Of a DNA stretch of 64,000 nucleotides, positions 1 to 8,249 are shown piece by piece. The stretch's first letter is position 1. The number at the start of each line of letters is the position of its first letter. A program made the translations under genes and the position numbers. Source of the DNA: Microcoleus sp. FACHB-831 (lineage in GTDB: Bacteria > Cyanobacteriota > Cyanobacteriia > Cyanobacteriales > FACHB-T130). The notes beneath the pieces are model-generated. The model had not been told where the DNA came from. It was given only the letters and a program-made list of their open reading frames with translations, and made no database searches. The stretch covers positions 62,001 to 126,000 of the forward strand of contig NZ_JACJON010000057.1 in the NCBI RefSeq assembly GCF_014695585.1. Direction: 5' to 3'.

Positions 1-579
1 CAAGCACGCATTATCCATCTTGGCAAACTCCAAGTCGGCACGGCTCAAGTTAGCAGCAGTGAGGTTAGCACCTTCTAACTCGGCATAATACTCATAGTCC
101 TGTTGAGGTCGGAAGTCAGCGCCGCTGAACTTGGCATCGCTGAGAGTGTCACCGTTTAAACAGGGGGCGTCTAGATTAGCATTAGTTAGGTTCGCATCCC
201 GTAGATTGTACGAACTTTCAAACCCCGTACCCCCTAGCTTAGTATTGCTGAGGTCGGCAAAGCCGAGGTTGGCATTCTCCAGGTTGATATTCTCTAGATC
301 GGCATCACTTAGCAAAGCACCCCTCAAAAAGGCACCTTTTAACTTGGCATAGTGATCTTGGCGATCGCGAAAGTTGACATCCTTGAAATTAACACCTTCT
401 AAGTCTGTCCACCGCAGATCCGCACGGCTTAGGTCAGCACCGCTTAAATCAGTCCAAGCGAGGTCGAAGGCGGGATTTAAACCAGCAGCGATCGCCTCCC
501 TTAAAAAGTTGTCTGTTTGTGTCTTTTTAATTTTGTCGATAATAGCTTGACGTTCTGCTAACGATTTTTGAGTACTCAT
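1..579 (-). CDS. Pentapeptide-repeat protein (C-terminus cut by window edge)
   Basis: The reading frame starts at ATG 579 on the minus strand and stays open to base 1, giving at least 193 residues with no stop, so the gene is partial. After about 35 N-terminal residues the protein consists of A(D/N)LXX-type pentapeptides such as ADLSR, ADLRW, ANLGF and ADLSN, which in this family stack into a right-handed quadrilateral beta-helix. Two spacer segments (around DRQDHYAKL and PQQDYEYYA) interrupt the repeats. No signal peptide is seen, so it is probably cytosolic. Such proteins are very common in cyanobacteria and most have no assigned function; nothing here points to a specific partner. Confidence 0.88.
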   Translation of the reverse strand, partial: MSTQKSLAERQAIIDKIKKTQTDNFLREAIAAGLNPAFDLAWTDLSGADLSRADLRWTDLEGVNFKDVNFRDRQDHYAKLKGAFLRGALLSDADLENINLENANLGFADLSNTKLGGTGFESSYNLRDANLTNANLDAPCLNGDTLSDAKFSGADFRPQQDYEYYAELEGANLTAANLSRADLEFAKMDNACL

Positions 580-700
580 ATCGATGTGGGTGGCGAGATG
601 CAGATTTTTATTTTTAAGGCGCGATCGCTCTATACCCCTCATAGGCATTTTGCTTGCTTTTTCTAGAATAGAGAAACAACCAGACTATGCCAAATATCCC

Positions 701-1099
701 GTGAAGCAAGCTTCAATCGGTTCAAACCATAACTTTCAGCCTTGCCAGATTGTTTGTTTAGAGCATGAAAATGGTCGCCTGTACGCAGAAGTTGTTCAAG
801 TTGTAACGTCGCGACAGGTGTGCTGGGTGCGTCCTTTGATGCTGGCATTACTCCCAGTTGAAGCCAGCTTGGGAACGGGTAATCTTCCCATGCCCCAAGA
901 GTCCGCTATCTACGATTTGCGTATGGGTTCAGATCTGCTTTGGCCGATTTCTCTGTTCCGTCCAGCACTTGATACGGAAGTTATTCCGTTATTAACTATG
1001 CTGGATACTTGCGACAGCCAAACGGCGCAGACTCAACTCAATTGGTTTGTTCGCCAGGTTTGGCAAGCTAACCAGAGCGATTTTCAATCTAAAATCTAA
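701..1099 (+). CDS. Conserved cyanobacterial protein of unknown function
   Basis: The frame is open from ATG 584, but residues before about 39 look non-coding and overlap the promoter space of the divergent pentapeptide gene. I therefore prefer GTG 701, giving about 132 residues; the start is uncertain because no clear ribosome binding site is visible. The conserved-looking core runs from FQPCQIVCLEHE through CWVRPLML, YDLRMGSDLLWP and LDTEVIPLL to a C-terminal helix rich in Gln and Trp. The compact, acidic, soluble composition resembles a small cyanobacteria-restricted family known to me only as hypothetical. No catalytic motif or membrane segment is seen. Confidence 0.65.
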   Translation: MKQASIGSNHNFQPCQIVCLEHENGRLYAEVVQVVTSRQVCWVRPLMLALLPVEASLGTGNLPMPQESAIYDLRMGSDLLWPISLFRPALDTEVIPLLTMLDTCDSQTAQTQLNWFVRQVWQANQSDFQSKI

Positions 1100-1922
1100 A
1101 AACAAAAGTCCAAAAATATCGGGCGATCGCAAATGGCAGCGTTTCTTATGCATTGTATTCACAGCATCTGTTTATTCCTTATGGCGATGGCAATGCATAA
1201 GAACTATTCACCCGCTACGCTATCATTTCCAAGTAGTAGGATGATGCCAAATTAGCCCTATGTGAAATTAAGGTTTAATGCCCTATCTCTACGAAAGTCT
1301 GAATTTTATTGTGAATGGGTTTTGTGGAACTATCCAGATTCTAGCTTGAGACATCAAAGCGACGTTTCCATCAATTCAGCCGTAGCTTAGGTTAGTCTTT
1401 CGTTTGCTGGGTAAGCAAAAACAAAAGCTATGCGCTTCAAGGCTTTTAAACATTGCCTGTAGGCAAATTAAATAGGAAACAGCTTATGGGGTATATTTAT
1501 GAGCTAAGCAATTGGCGATCGCTCTATGAATTGCCTTAACCTTGCCTTAATCAAATGCACTGCGGTAGCTTTCTGTAGAGGGGACGCTGCCATGTTAATA
1601 AGGTCAACCTTTTTGGCAACTAGGCGATCGCACTTGCAGTTAATATCGGCAAATAACTATAGGGAAATTTTCTTTAAACAGTTGTCAAAGTTTACGCCGA
1701 ATTCACCATAATCCGGAAAAATGTAACAACAATTACACTCTTTACCGTTTCGGCTAATTATTTATACAGATGCACCAAAAGTCTAAGCGTATAAGGTCGA
1801 GTTTTGATGGTTTGTCTCGACGCTAACCGTCACTTTTTGCTTTTTGACAAGCAAATTTTTGCCAATACTGCGATCGCTAGGACTATCTAACTACTTAGAG
1901 TCACTATAAGTTGGCGCAAGGC
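1100..1922. other. Intergenic stretch, about 820 bp, no supported gene
   Basis: AT-rich DNA with several HIP1 sites and one copy of a dispersed 25-bp repeat at 1423-1447. Short open frames occur (for example 1526-1711), but they have no ribosome binding site and unlikely composition. No RNA gene was recognised. Confidence 0.6.
1423..1447 (+). repeat. Dispersed 25-bp repeat, copy A
   Basis: The repeat begins AAAAGCTATGCGCTTCAAG and ends GCTTTT. Its ends, AAAAGC and GCTTTT, are inverted repeats that could pair around a 13-nt loop. Near-identical copies in the same orientation lie at 12156-12180 and 12606-12630, each differing at two positions. Similarity to the copy at 12606 appears to continue about 40 bp downstream, as far as a shared TTATGG. 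Confidence 0.65.
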
Positions 1923-2117
1923 TTAGATACTTGCTACCAGCTGAATCCTCCCGGCGTCCATTTCTGCCATGAGGAGTTCTAGCGCCTCAAAATCTACATC
2001 TGATATGTAACCCAAGCGAGTGAGTTCATAGTTTATTTCATTCTCTATATCGGGAGTTAATTTCTTAATATAGAGAGCTTTTTCTACCAGCTGCCGAATA
2101 ACGTATGTAGTTCTCAT
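1923..2117 (-). CDS. Small conserved cyanobacterial protein, 64 residues
   Basis: A 64-residue acidic, helical, soluble protein with no membrane segment. The pattern LTPDIENEINYELTRLGYIS followed by DVDFEALELLMAEMDAGRI resembles a small family found in many cyanobacteria in which one short helix pair ends in LMxxMDAGxI (recalled, not searched). The start is ATG 2117. A CRP-like palindrome lies about 80 bp upstream at 2195-2210. Function is unknown. Confidence 0.7.
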   Translation of the reverse strand: MRTTYVIRQLVEKALYIKKLTPDIENEINYELTRLGYISDVDFEALELLMAEMDAGRIQLVASI

Positions 2118-2653
2118 AGAAACTGATACAACTGCTTTCTATTAAATTCTCTTCTAGATATAGGGGTAAAGAAGTGATCTACAGCTTCCCCCAGAGTGAT
2201 CCATATCACTGTTTTTCCATTACATATTATTTGCATTAATTATGTTCGCTATAAATATTTTTGCATCAACTTTAAGATATATACCTAGAATATCTAATAA
2301 GGAAAGCACTAGAAAAGCGCCAGCCTTGCAGGTAATATGGTTTAGGATAGGAAAAATTCTAACTTATGGCTAGCGGCAGGTTAAATTTTGAGTCATCTGT
2401 CCAAGGTTGGATTTATCCTGAAAGCAGCTAACTTCAAAATATGCACAGCTAGAGTGCATATGATATAAGTAGAAAAAATTTAGTAGTAATTGACACTTAA
2501 TTTAGAAATTTATAGAAAAATTTAAGAAGCGTAGGGTTTAAATGAAGATATGGCGAAATATCTCTTCAGGCTATAGGCAATACAAAAATTAACGATTATC
2601 GTCTAAGAATCCCATAGCGTTTTAGAGTTTCTAGCAAAACTTAGGAAGTGGTC
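2118..2653. other. Intergenic stretch between divergent small genes
   Basis: About 535 bp of strongly AT-rich DNA between the 64-residue gene and the STAS gene. It holds the CRP-like palindrome at 2195-2210 and presumably both promoters. No open frame with a plausible start and no RNA gene was recognised. Confidence 0.55.
2195..2210. promoter_or_regulatory. CRP-family-like palindrome
   Basis: AGTGATCCATATCACT is a perfect 6+6 inverted repeat with a 4-bp centre. It fits the CRP consensus TGTGA-N6-TCACA except for the outermost base on each side. It is about 80 bp upstream of the 64-residue gene (start 2117), a plausible activator position. A T-run follows on the plus strand, so a weak terminator hairpin is an alternative reading. 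Confidence 0.4.
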
Positions 2654-2992
2654 ATGCAAAGTACGCTTATCCGCCCCAATATTATTACAATTCAGCCTCA
2701 GGGTCATGTTAATGCATCTAATGCGCCTGAGTTTCAACGTCAACTTACAACAGCTATTTCATCAACGCAGGATAGTATTGTCTTGGTAGATATGGCTAAA
2801 GTGGAGTCATTAGATAGCGCTGGGCTGATGGCATTAGTTTCGTCTCTACGCATGGCGCATAGTCTAAATCGTAGGTTTAGCTTATGCTCAGTGTCACCAT
2901 CGCTGAGAATTATTTTTGAGCTGACTCAACTAGACAAAGTGTTTGAGATTTTTGAAAATAAAACCACTTTTGAAGCAGCGATCGCAGCATAA
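2654..2992 (+). CDS. STAS-domain anti-sigma factor antagonist (SpoIIAA/RsbV-like)
   Basis: A 112-residue stand-alone STAS domain. The hallmark segment VDMAKVESLDSAGLMALVSS carries the Ser of DSAG that partner kinases phosphorylate in SpoIIAA/RsbV proteins. In such partner-switching systems the unphosphorylated form binds an anti-sigma or phosphatase-linked kinase and frees the target. An AGGAAG ribosome binding site at 2643-2648 sits 5 bases before ATG 2654, so I chose this start over GTG 2648. No cognate kinase or phosphatase gene is adjacent, so its partner must lie elsewhere. The long AT-rich upstream region suggests its own promoter. Confidence 0.88.
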   Translation: MQSTLIRPNIITIQPQGHVNASNAPEFQRQLTTAISSTQDSIVLVDMAKVESLDSAGLMALVSSLRMAHSLNRRFSLCSVSPSLRIIFELTQLDKVFEIFENKTTFEAAIAA

Positions 2993-3053
2993 AAACTTGA
3001 AATCCGGATTCTAGTTTGAAAGAAAAGACTGCCTTTATAGCCAGCTGTTGTAT

Positions 3054-3097
3054 GCTACGCGCCCAAACCTTCGCTCTTGAGCGATCGCTCGCGTAGC
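3054..3097. repeat. HIP1-containing stem-loop before the radical SAM gene
   Basis: GCTACGCG at 3054-3061 pairs perfectly with CGCGTAGC at 3090-3097. The loop contains GAGCGATCGCTC, itself a 12-bp palindrome built on a HIP1 site (3079-3090). It lies between the STAS stop and the radical SAM start. Such GCTACGCG/CGCGTAGC hairpins are a common dispersed type in cyanobacteria; it could act as an attenuating structure or terminator. Confidence 0.5.
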
Positions 3098-3164
3098 AGT
3101 CCTCTGTCTCCCGCGATTGATAAGATAGGCTCATAAGTAGAGCAAGCAAAAGCGAGGGAAGGCT

Positions 3165-5780
3165 GTGACAGTTGCAGTTGAGAAATTATTAACACCGGAC
3201 ATTCTGCGGCCTGCTCGTTACTTAGGCAACGAGTTAGGATCCGTACACAAGCCCTGGGATGCGGCCAAGGTGAGATGGGTATTAACATATCCAGAAGTAT
3301 ATGAAGTGGGTGCGTCTAATTTAGGGCATATCATTCTCTACAACATACTGAACGCCCAACCCGGACAACTGTGCGATCGCGCATACCTACCCGCTCCAGA
3401 CTTGGCTGTAAAATTGCGAACCACACAGACACCTCTGTTTGCTGTAGAAAATAAGCGCAGCCTCACAGATTTTGATATTTTAGGCTTCAGTCTTAGCTAC
3501 GAACTGGGAGCCACCAACATCCTAGAAATGCTCGACTTAGCCGGGATTCCCCTTACTTGGAAAGAAAGGCAGAATTGGGCATCGGGCATCGGGCATGGGA
3601 ACGAACAATTACCGCTAATTTTTGCAGGCGGACAGACAGCCACATCCAATACAGAACCTTATGCAGACTTCTTCGACTTCATGGCGCTGGGAGATGGCGA
3701 AGAATTGCTGCCAGAAATTGGCCTAGTATTGCAAGAAGGAAAAGCAGCAGGGCTGAGTCGCGAAGAATTACTACTTGATTTGGCTCAAGTTCCCGGCGTC
3801 TACGTGCCAAGATTTTACGACATGGCCGAAGATGGCTCTGTTCATCCAAACCGCCCAGATGTACCAAAACGCATAGTCCGGCGCGTGGCAGCCCCGATGC
3901 CAGCTTACTCCATTGGGCTAGTTCCCTACGTCGAAACAGTACACGATCGCCTGATAATTGAGATCCGGCGAGGTTGTACCAGGGGGTGCCGCTTCTGCCA
4001 ACCTGGAATGCTCACTCGTCCGGCGCGAGATGTAGAACCAGAGGAAGTCATTGAAGCAATTGAAAAGGGAATGCGTGCAACAGGGCACAACGAATTTTCC
4101 CTACTTTCCCTAAGTTGTTCCGACTATCTGGCACTACCAGCAGTAGGGATGGAAATCAGAAATCGACTTAAAGACGAGAATATTTCCCTCTCCCTACCCA
4201 GCCAACGGGTAGACAGATTTGATGAAAACATTGCTAACATCCTTGGCGGTACTCGGCAAAGCGGACTAACCTTTGCCCCAGAAGCTGGAACCCAGCGGAT
4301 GCGGGACATTATCAACAAAGGGTTGACTAACGAGGAACTGCTAAGGGGAGTTAAGACAGCTTTCGAGCAAGGCTGGGATAAGATTAAGCTCTACTTTATG
4401 ATTGGCTTACCCGGCGAGACTGATGTAGATGTACTGGGAATTGCCGAAACTGTGCGCTGGCTGCACCAGAACTGTCGTGCAGTTGGTAGAAAGCGGCTGC
4501 ATTTCAATTTGACAATTTCCAACTTTACGCCCAAGCCGCATACTCCGTTTCAATGGCACTCTGTATCAACAGCCGAGTTTCAACGGAAGCAAAAGTTGCT
4601 AAAAGAAGAATTTCGCGGGATGAAGGGCGTTAAGGTGAATTACACCGACGTGCGAATTTCGGCAATGGAAGATTTTGTCGGGAGGGGTGATAGGCGTTTA
4701 GCTTCCGTTGTGCGTCGCGCTTGGGAATTGGGTGCGGGTATGGATTCTTGGTTTGACAGTGCAGATCGAGCATATGCAGCTTGGGGACAAGCGATCGCCG
4801 AATCTGGTCTAACCTGGAAATACCGTCAAGTCGAAAATGGCGAATGGAATGTGATGGAAGGTAGCAGTAATGACTTACTTGATGCCCCCCTTCCTTGGGA
4901 TCATATAGATACTGGCATTGACAAAAATTGGCTAAAAGCCGACTTGCAACGAGCGCTAGAAGCAGCTACAGTCCCCGATTGCTCTTTTGATGGCTGTTCC
5001 CACTGTGGCGTTTGCGGTATCGACTTCGGTCACAATATTGTTATCGAGCCACCGCCAGTACCGAAATTTGCTGGGGAATTTGTAGCGAACAACACCAAGG
5101 CACAACGACTGCGGGTTTGGTTTGGCAAACTGGGCGATATGGCGCTGGTTAGCCACTTGGATTTAGTACGCTTGTTTGAACGTGCAATCAGACGCGCGGC
5201 GTTACCAATTACTTACACTAACGGGTTTCGCGCCAATCCCCGGATTTCTATTGCTAGCGCACTGTCGCTTGGTTCGACTAGCGCTGGGGAAATTGTGGAT
5301 TTTGAATTAACTTCTGCGATCGATGCTGACACTTTCCGCGAGAAGTTCGCCGCCCAACTTCCGGCAAATATCCCAGTTTATAGCGTGAAAGATGTTGATT
5401 TGAAGGCTGCTTCGGCTAATCAGCTTTTGGAAAAAGCGGAGTATTTAATTACGGTTGCAGTTGAGTCGGAGGCTTCAACAGCGCAGTGGGAAGAATGGGT
5501 GAATGCGATCGCGGCGAGGGATGAAATATTGATCGAGCAAACCAGTAAGTCTGGTAAGAAATATCAGGTAAATATGCGCGATCGCTTGTTTGAGTTGGAG
5601 GTTAAGGAACCGCCTAGACGCCAAGAAGAAGAGGCTGTTATTCTGCGTTATGTGGGTAGCTGTCAGAGTGATGGTACTCTTCTGCGACCAGAGCATATCA
5701 TCTTGATGCTCGAACAAGTTGCTGGGTTAGAGTTTCAGTTGTTGCACAGTCATCGACAGCAGTTAATATTGAAAGACTGA
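3165..5780 (+). CDS. Fused radical SAM (TIGR03960-type) and DUF2344 protein
   Basis: An 871-residue protein. Residues 1-250 form an N-terminal region of the kind that precedes the radical SAM core in this family. The core carries CX3CX2C at Cys271, Cys275 and Cys278 (RRGCTRGCRFCQPG), which would hold the SAM-cleaving [4Fe-4S] cluster. A second Cys cluster near residues 605-620 (CSFDGCSHCGVC) separates it from a C-terminal DUF2344 domain (about 645-870). In many bacteria these are two adjacent genes; the fused form is usual in cyanobacteria. Proposed RNA-related roles are unproven. GTG 3165 is preceded by AGGGAAGG at good spacing. Bases 3580-3602 contain a short GGGCATC tandem read through in frame. 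Confidence 0.92.
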   Translation: MTVAVEKLLTPDILRPARYLGNELGSVHKPWDAAKVRWVLTYPEVYEVGASNLGHIILYNILNAQPGQLCDRAYLPAPDLAVKLRTTQTPLFAVENKRSLTDFDILGFSLSYELGATNILEMLDLAGIPLTWKERQNWASGIGHGNEQLPLIFAGGQTATSNTEPYADFFDFMALGDGEELLPEIGLVLQEGKAAGLSREELLLDLAQVPGVYVPRFYDMAEDGSVHPNRPDVPKRIVRRVAAPMPAYSIGLVPYVETVHDRLIIEIRRGCTRGCRFCQPGMLTRPARDVEPEEVIEAIEKGMRATGHNEFSLLSLSCSDYLALPAVGMEIRNRLKDENISLSLPSQRVDRFDENIANILGGTRQSGLTFAPEAGTQRMRDIINKGLTNEELLRGVKTAFEQGWDKIKLYFMIGLPGETDVDVLGIAETVRWLHQNCRAVGRKRLHFNLTISNFTPKPHTPFQWHSVSTAEFQRKQKLLKEEFRGMKGVKVNYTDVRISAMEDFVGRGDRRLASVVRRAWELGAGMDSWFDSADRAYAAWGQAIAESGLTWKYRQVENGEWNVMEGSSNDLLDAPLPWDHIDTGIDKNWLKADLQRALEAATVPDCSFDGCSHCGVCGIDFGHNIVIEPPPVPKFAGEFVANNTKAQRLRVWFGKLGDMALVSHLDLVRLFERAIRRAALPITYTNGFRANPRISIASALSLGSTSAGEIVDFELTSAIDADTFREKFAAQLPANIPVYSVKDVDLKAASANQLLEKAEYLITVAVESEASTAQWEEWVNAIAARDEILIEQTSKSGKKYQVNMRDRLFELEVKEPPRRQEEEAVILRYVGSCQSDGTLLRPEHIILMLEQVAGLEFQLLHSHRQQLILKD

Positions 5781-5800
5781 TCGGCACAAAGACTGCACGT

Positions 5801-6487
5801 ATGCGGATACTTGCGATTGGCGACATTCACGGCTGCACGACTGCGTTTGATACGCTACTTGCGGCTGTGAATTTGCAACCGAGCGATCGCTTAATTACTC
5901 TTGGCGATTATATAGATCGCGGGCCAGACTCAAAGGGTGTAATCGAACGGCTGATAACACTGCACGATACTGGGCAACTTGTGGCTTTAAGAGGGAACCA
6001 CGAGCAAATGATACTGAACGTTCGCTCTCGTGGGGAGGAATTTACGTGGCTTTATGGTTGCGGGAGGGACGCGACACTGGCTTCTTACTCTGTATGTGGC
6101 GATCGCGGTAAGCTAGCCGATGTGCCAGATAATCACTGGGATTTTCTAGAGAATAGATGCTTAAAGTGGTACGAAACTGACCAACATTTTTTCGTCCACG
6201 CTAACGCCGATCCCAATTTGCCTCTAGCAATTCAACCCGACCATATGCTGTTTTGGGACTCCTTCGAGAATTCAGAACGGCATTTTTCCGGCAAAACTAT
6301 GGTTTGCGGACACACGAGCCAAAAAAGCGGTTTACCTGTAAATATTGGTCACGCTATCTGCATCGATACTTGGGCTTATGGAAAAGGTTGGTTGACTTGT
6401 CTGGATGTAACGAGTGGCAGAGTTTGGCAGGCAAATCAAGCAGGCGAACAGCGCACAGCTTGGATTGATGAATTCCAACAGCGGTAG
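5801..6487 (+). CDS. Metallophosphoesterase of the PPP Ser/Thr phosphatase type
   Basis: A 228-residue protein with the ordered metal-binding motifs of the PPP/ApaH group: GDIHG at residues 7-11, GDYIDRG at 35-41 and GNHE at 65-68, followed by a histidine motif near CGHTSQ. Length and motif spacing match small bacterial PrpE/PphA-like phosphatases that remove phosphate from Ser/Thr or act on dinucleotide tetraphosphates; substrate cannot be told from sequence. It starts 20 bp after the radical SAM gene, so co-transcription is likely. No signal peptide is seen. Confidence 0.9.
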   Translation: MRILAIGDIHGCTTAFDTLLAAVNLQPSDRLITLGDYIDRGPDSKGVIERLITLHDTGQLVALRGNHEQMILNVRSRGEEFTWLYGCGRDATLASYSVCGDRGKLADVPDNHWDFLENRCLKWYETDQHFFVHANADPNLPLAIQPDHMLFWDSFENSERHFSGKTMVCGHTSQKSGLPVNIGHAICIDTWAYGKGWLTCLDVTSGRVWQANQAGEQRTAWIDEFQQR

Positions 6488-6519
6488 TTAAGCACAAAAA
6501 TTTGTATGCAGCGTATCAA

Positions 6520-6545
6520 GCAAATCTATAAAATTTATAGACTTG
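6520..6545. terminator. AT-rich palindrome between convergent genes
   Basis: GCAAATCTATAAA and TTTATAGACTTGC form 13-bp arms with one mismatch around a central A. It lies between the convergent phosphatase and glycosyltransferase genes, where a bidirectional terminator is expected. The stem is AT-rich and there is no long T-run, so support is moderate. Confidence 0.4.
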
Positions 6546-6673
6546 CTATCAAATTAAATTTATGTTCAATTTTAATTAACGGGCAAATTTACCAAATTGC
6601 CAAAGCAACCTACAACTAAAATGATGACTAATATCCGCGCTACACCTAATCCAAAATTTAAAATGTAGTGGAA

Positions 6674-7864
6674 TTATTCCCAATGAACGTGCGATCGCTC
6701 TTCTACTACCCTGTCATAAACTGCTTGCGTTTGTTGAGCTAACTTTGGCCAACTAAACCGCCGTTCTAAATCTTGATAGGCATTGTCAATCAACCACTGT
6801 GCATAAGCTGGATTTTTTAGCACTTCCAATATGCCCCAAGCCAGGGACTCAGAGTTATTAGTAGAGCTAACAACTCCAGTTTTCGTGTGTTGCACGACTT
6901 CTGGTAAACCCCCCGTGTCGGAAACCACTACTGGAACCCGTGCGGCAAAACTTTCCAGCGCCACAATGCCAAAAGGTTCGTAGAGGCTGGGAAATACGGC
7001 ACAGTTGGCAACTGTCTGGAATTTATTTAACTCATCGTCGGACATGAATCCCGTGAAGTAACATTTATCCCAGATTCCCAAGTTCCAAGCTTGTTGCTGG
7101 AGATGGTTAGTGTTACCGCCGCCTATTATTACAAATTTGGCGTTTCCTCCCATCTCCCAAATCACCTTGGGAGCAGCATTTAGCAGAACTGAGACGCCTT
7201 TTTCATAGGACATTCGACCGACGTAATAGACAATTTTCTCTCTATCTTCTGCATAGCGGCGGCGGAAGTTCCAAGCATCAAAGTCTTGCCAACGCGGTTT
7301 TTTTTCTGGCCTGATGCCGTTATAAATAACGTCAATTTTATCCCAAGGACTTTCTAATACTCGTTCCACTTCTCGCCGCATATATTGGCTGCATACAATA
7401 ATGCGCCATGCATTGTAGGCGAGAAGCTTTTCTTTGCCGCTGATATAGGTGCTGTCGTTGTTATAGATGCCGTTGTAACGGCCAAATTCTGTCGCGTGGA
7501 TAGTGGCGATCAGCGGTACTTTAAAAGTATGCTTTAGCGCGATCGCTGCATCGCCTACCAGCCAATCGTGGGCGTGGATCAAATCAAACGGCCCCTCTTC
7601 CATCATCAGCTTACCGCCGTGCATGCCCATGCTTTGGTTGAGGTTCACTACCCAATGAAAGAAGTCGTTACCATAACCGACTGGCACGCGATGGATATGT
7701 ATGCCTTCTACCAACTCGTATAAAGGCGCTTGACCAAATTCCACCGTCAGCAGGTGAATCTCGTGCCCCAGTTTAACCAGTTCTGGATATAACTCCGCCA
7801 CATGGCGGGCAATTCCTCCCACAAGGCGCGGCGGGAACTCCCAAGTGAGTACCAAAATCTTCAT
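6674..7864 (-). CDS. Glycosyltransferase family 4 (GT-B fold)
   Basis: A 396-residue protein with two Rossmann-like halves. The N-terminal half opens with WEFPPRLVGGIARHV, the glycine-rich acceptor-side loop typical of GT4 and glycogen-synthase-like enzymes, and contains DLIHAHDW. The C-terminal half contains YVGRMSYEKG and the nucleotide-sugar motif EPFGIVALESFA, the E-X7-E signature. No membrane segment or signal peptide is seen, so it is probably cytosolic. Every cyanobacterial genome has several such enzymes for polysaccharide or glycolipid assembly; donor and acceptor cannot be predicted. Start ATG 7864 is well placed for the N-terminal beta strand. Confidence 0.9.
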   Translation of the reverse strand: MKILVLTWEFPPRLVGGIARHVAELYPELVKLGHEIHLLTVEFGQAPLYELVEGIHIHRVPVGYGNDFFHWVVNLNQSMGMHGGKLMMEEGPFDLIHAHDWLVGDAAIALKHTFKVPLIATIHATEFGRYNGIYNNDSTYISGKEKLLAYNAWRIIVCSQYMRREVERVLESPWDKIDVIYNGIRPEKKPRWQDFDAWNFRRRYAEDREKIVYYVGRMSYEKGVSVLLNAAPKVIWEMGGNAKFVIIGGGNTNHLQQQAWNLGIWDKCYFTGFMSDDELNKFQTVANCAVFPSLYEPFGIVALESFAARVPVVVSDTGGLPEVVQHTKTGVVSSTNNSESLAWGILEVLKNPAYAQWLIDNAYQDLERRFSWPKLAQQTQAVYDRVVEERSHVHWE

Positions 7865-8249
7865 TAGCCCCAGCCCCCATAATAAATTTACAAATTTCTA
7901 CAGTGTGACATATTTCTTAATTTGGAAATTGTACCAAACTGGATGAGCCAGAATTTTAGCGTTAATTACGAACTTTGACTCAAGACCAGGTTTATAAATA
8001 TACTTCAGTCCAGCGCCCTGTTTTTCCCCAACAATTTGATAAGTAATTGGCAAGCTGATAGGCTGACAGAGGGGTTTAGTTGTAAAAACACTCTAGAGTA
8101 TGCTGTTTTTTACTCCCTGAGTCATGCAAGGGTAAATGCGTGCCATTAATGTTGCCACCTGCTCCAGTCGATTACGTCAGTGCGAATGCGGATGGTTAGT
8201 AGAAGGGGATGAGTTTCTAAGTGCGATCGCTTAGTATCATCCAAGAAAA
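7865..8249. other. Intergenic stretch, nothing recognised
   Basis: About 385 bp upstream of the glycosyltransferase and downstream of the DUF2079 gene, both on the minus strand. It presumably carries the glycosyltransferase promoter. No gene, repeat or strong hairpin is seen. Confidence 0.5.

Noticed and set aside
1526-1711. 61-codon plus-strand frame
   Set aside because: No ribosome binding site; it runs through HIP1 and dispersed-repeat-like sequence and has improbable composition.
3580-3602. GGGCATC tandem as a frameshift site in the radical SAM gene
   Set aside because: The frame continues intact with the family motifs on both sides; it is just low-complexity sequence.
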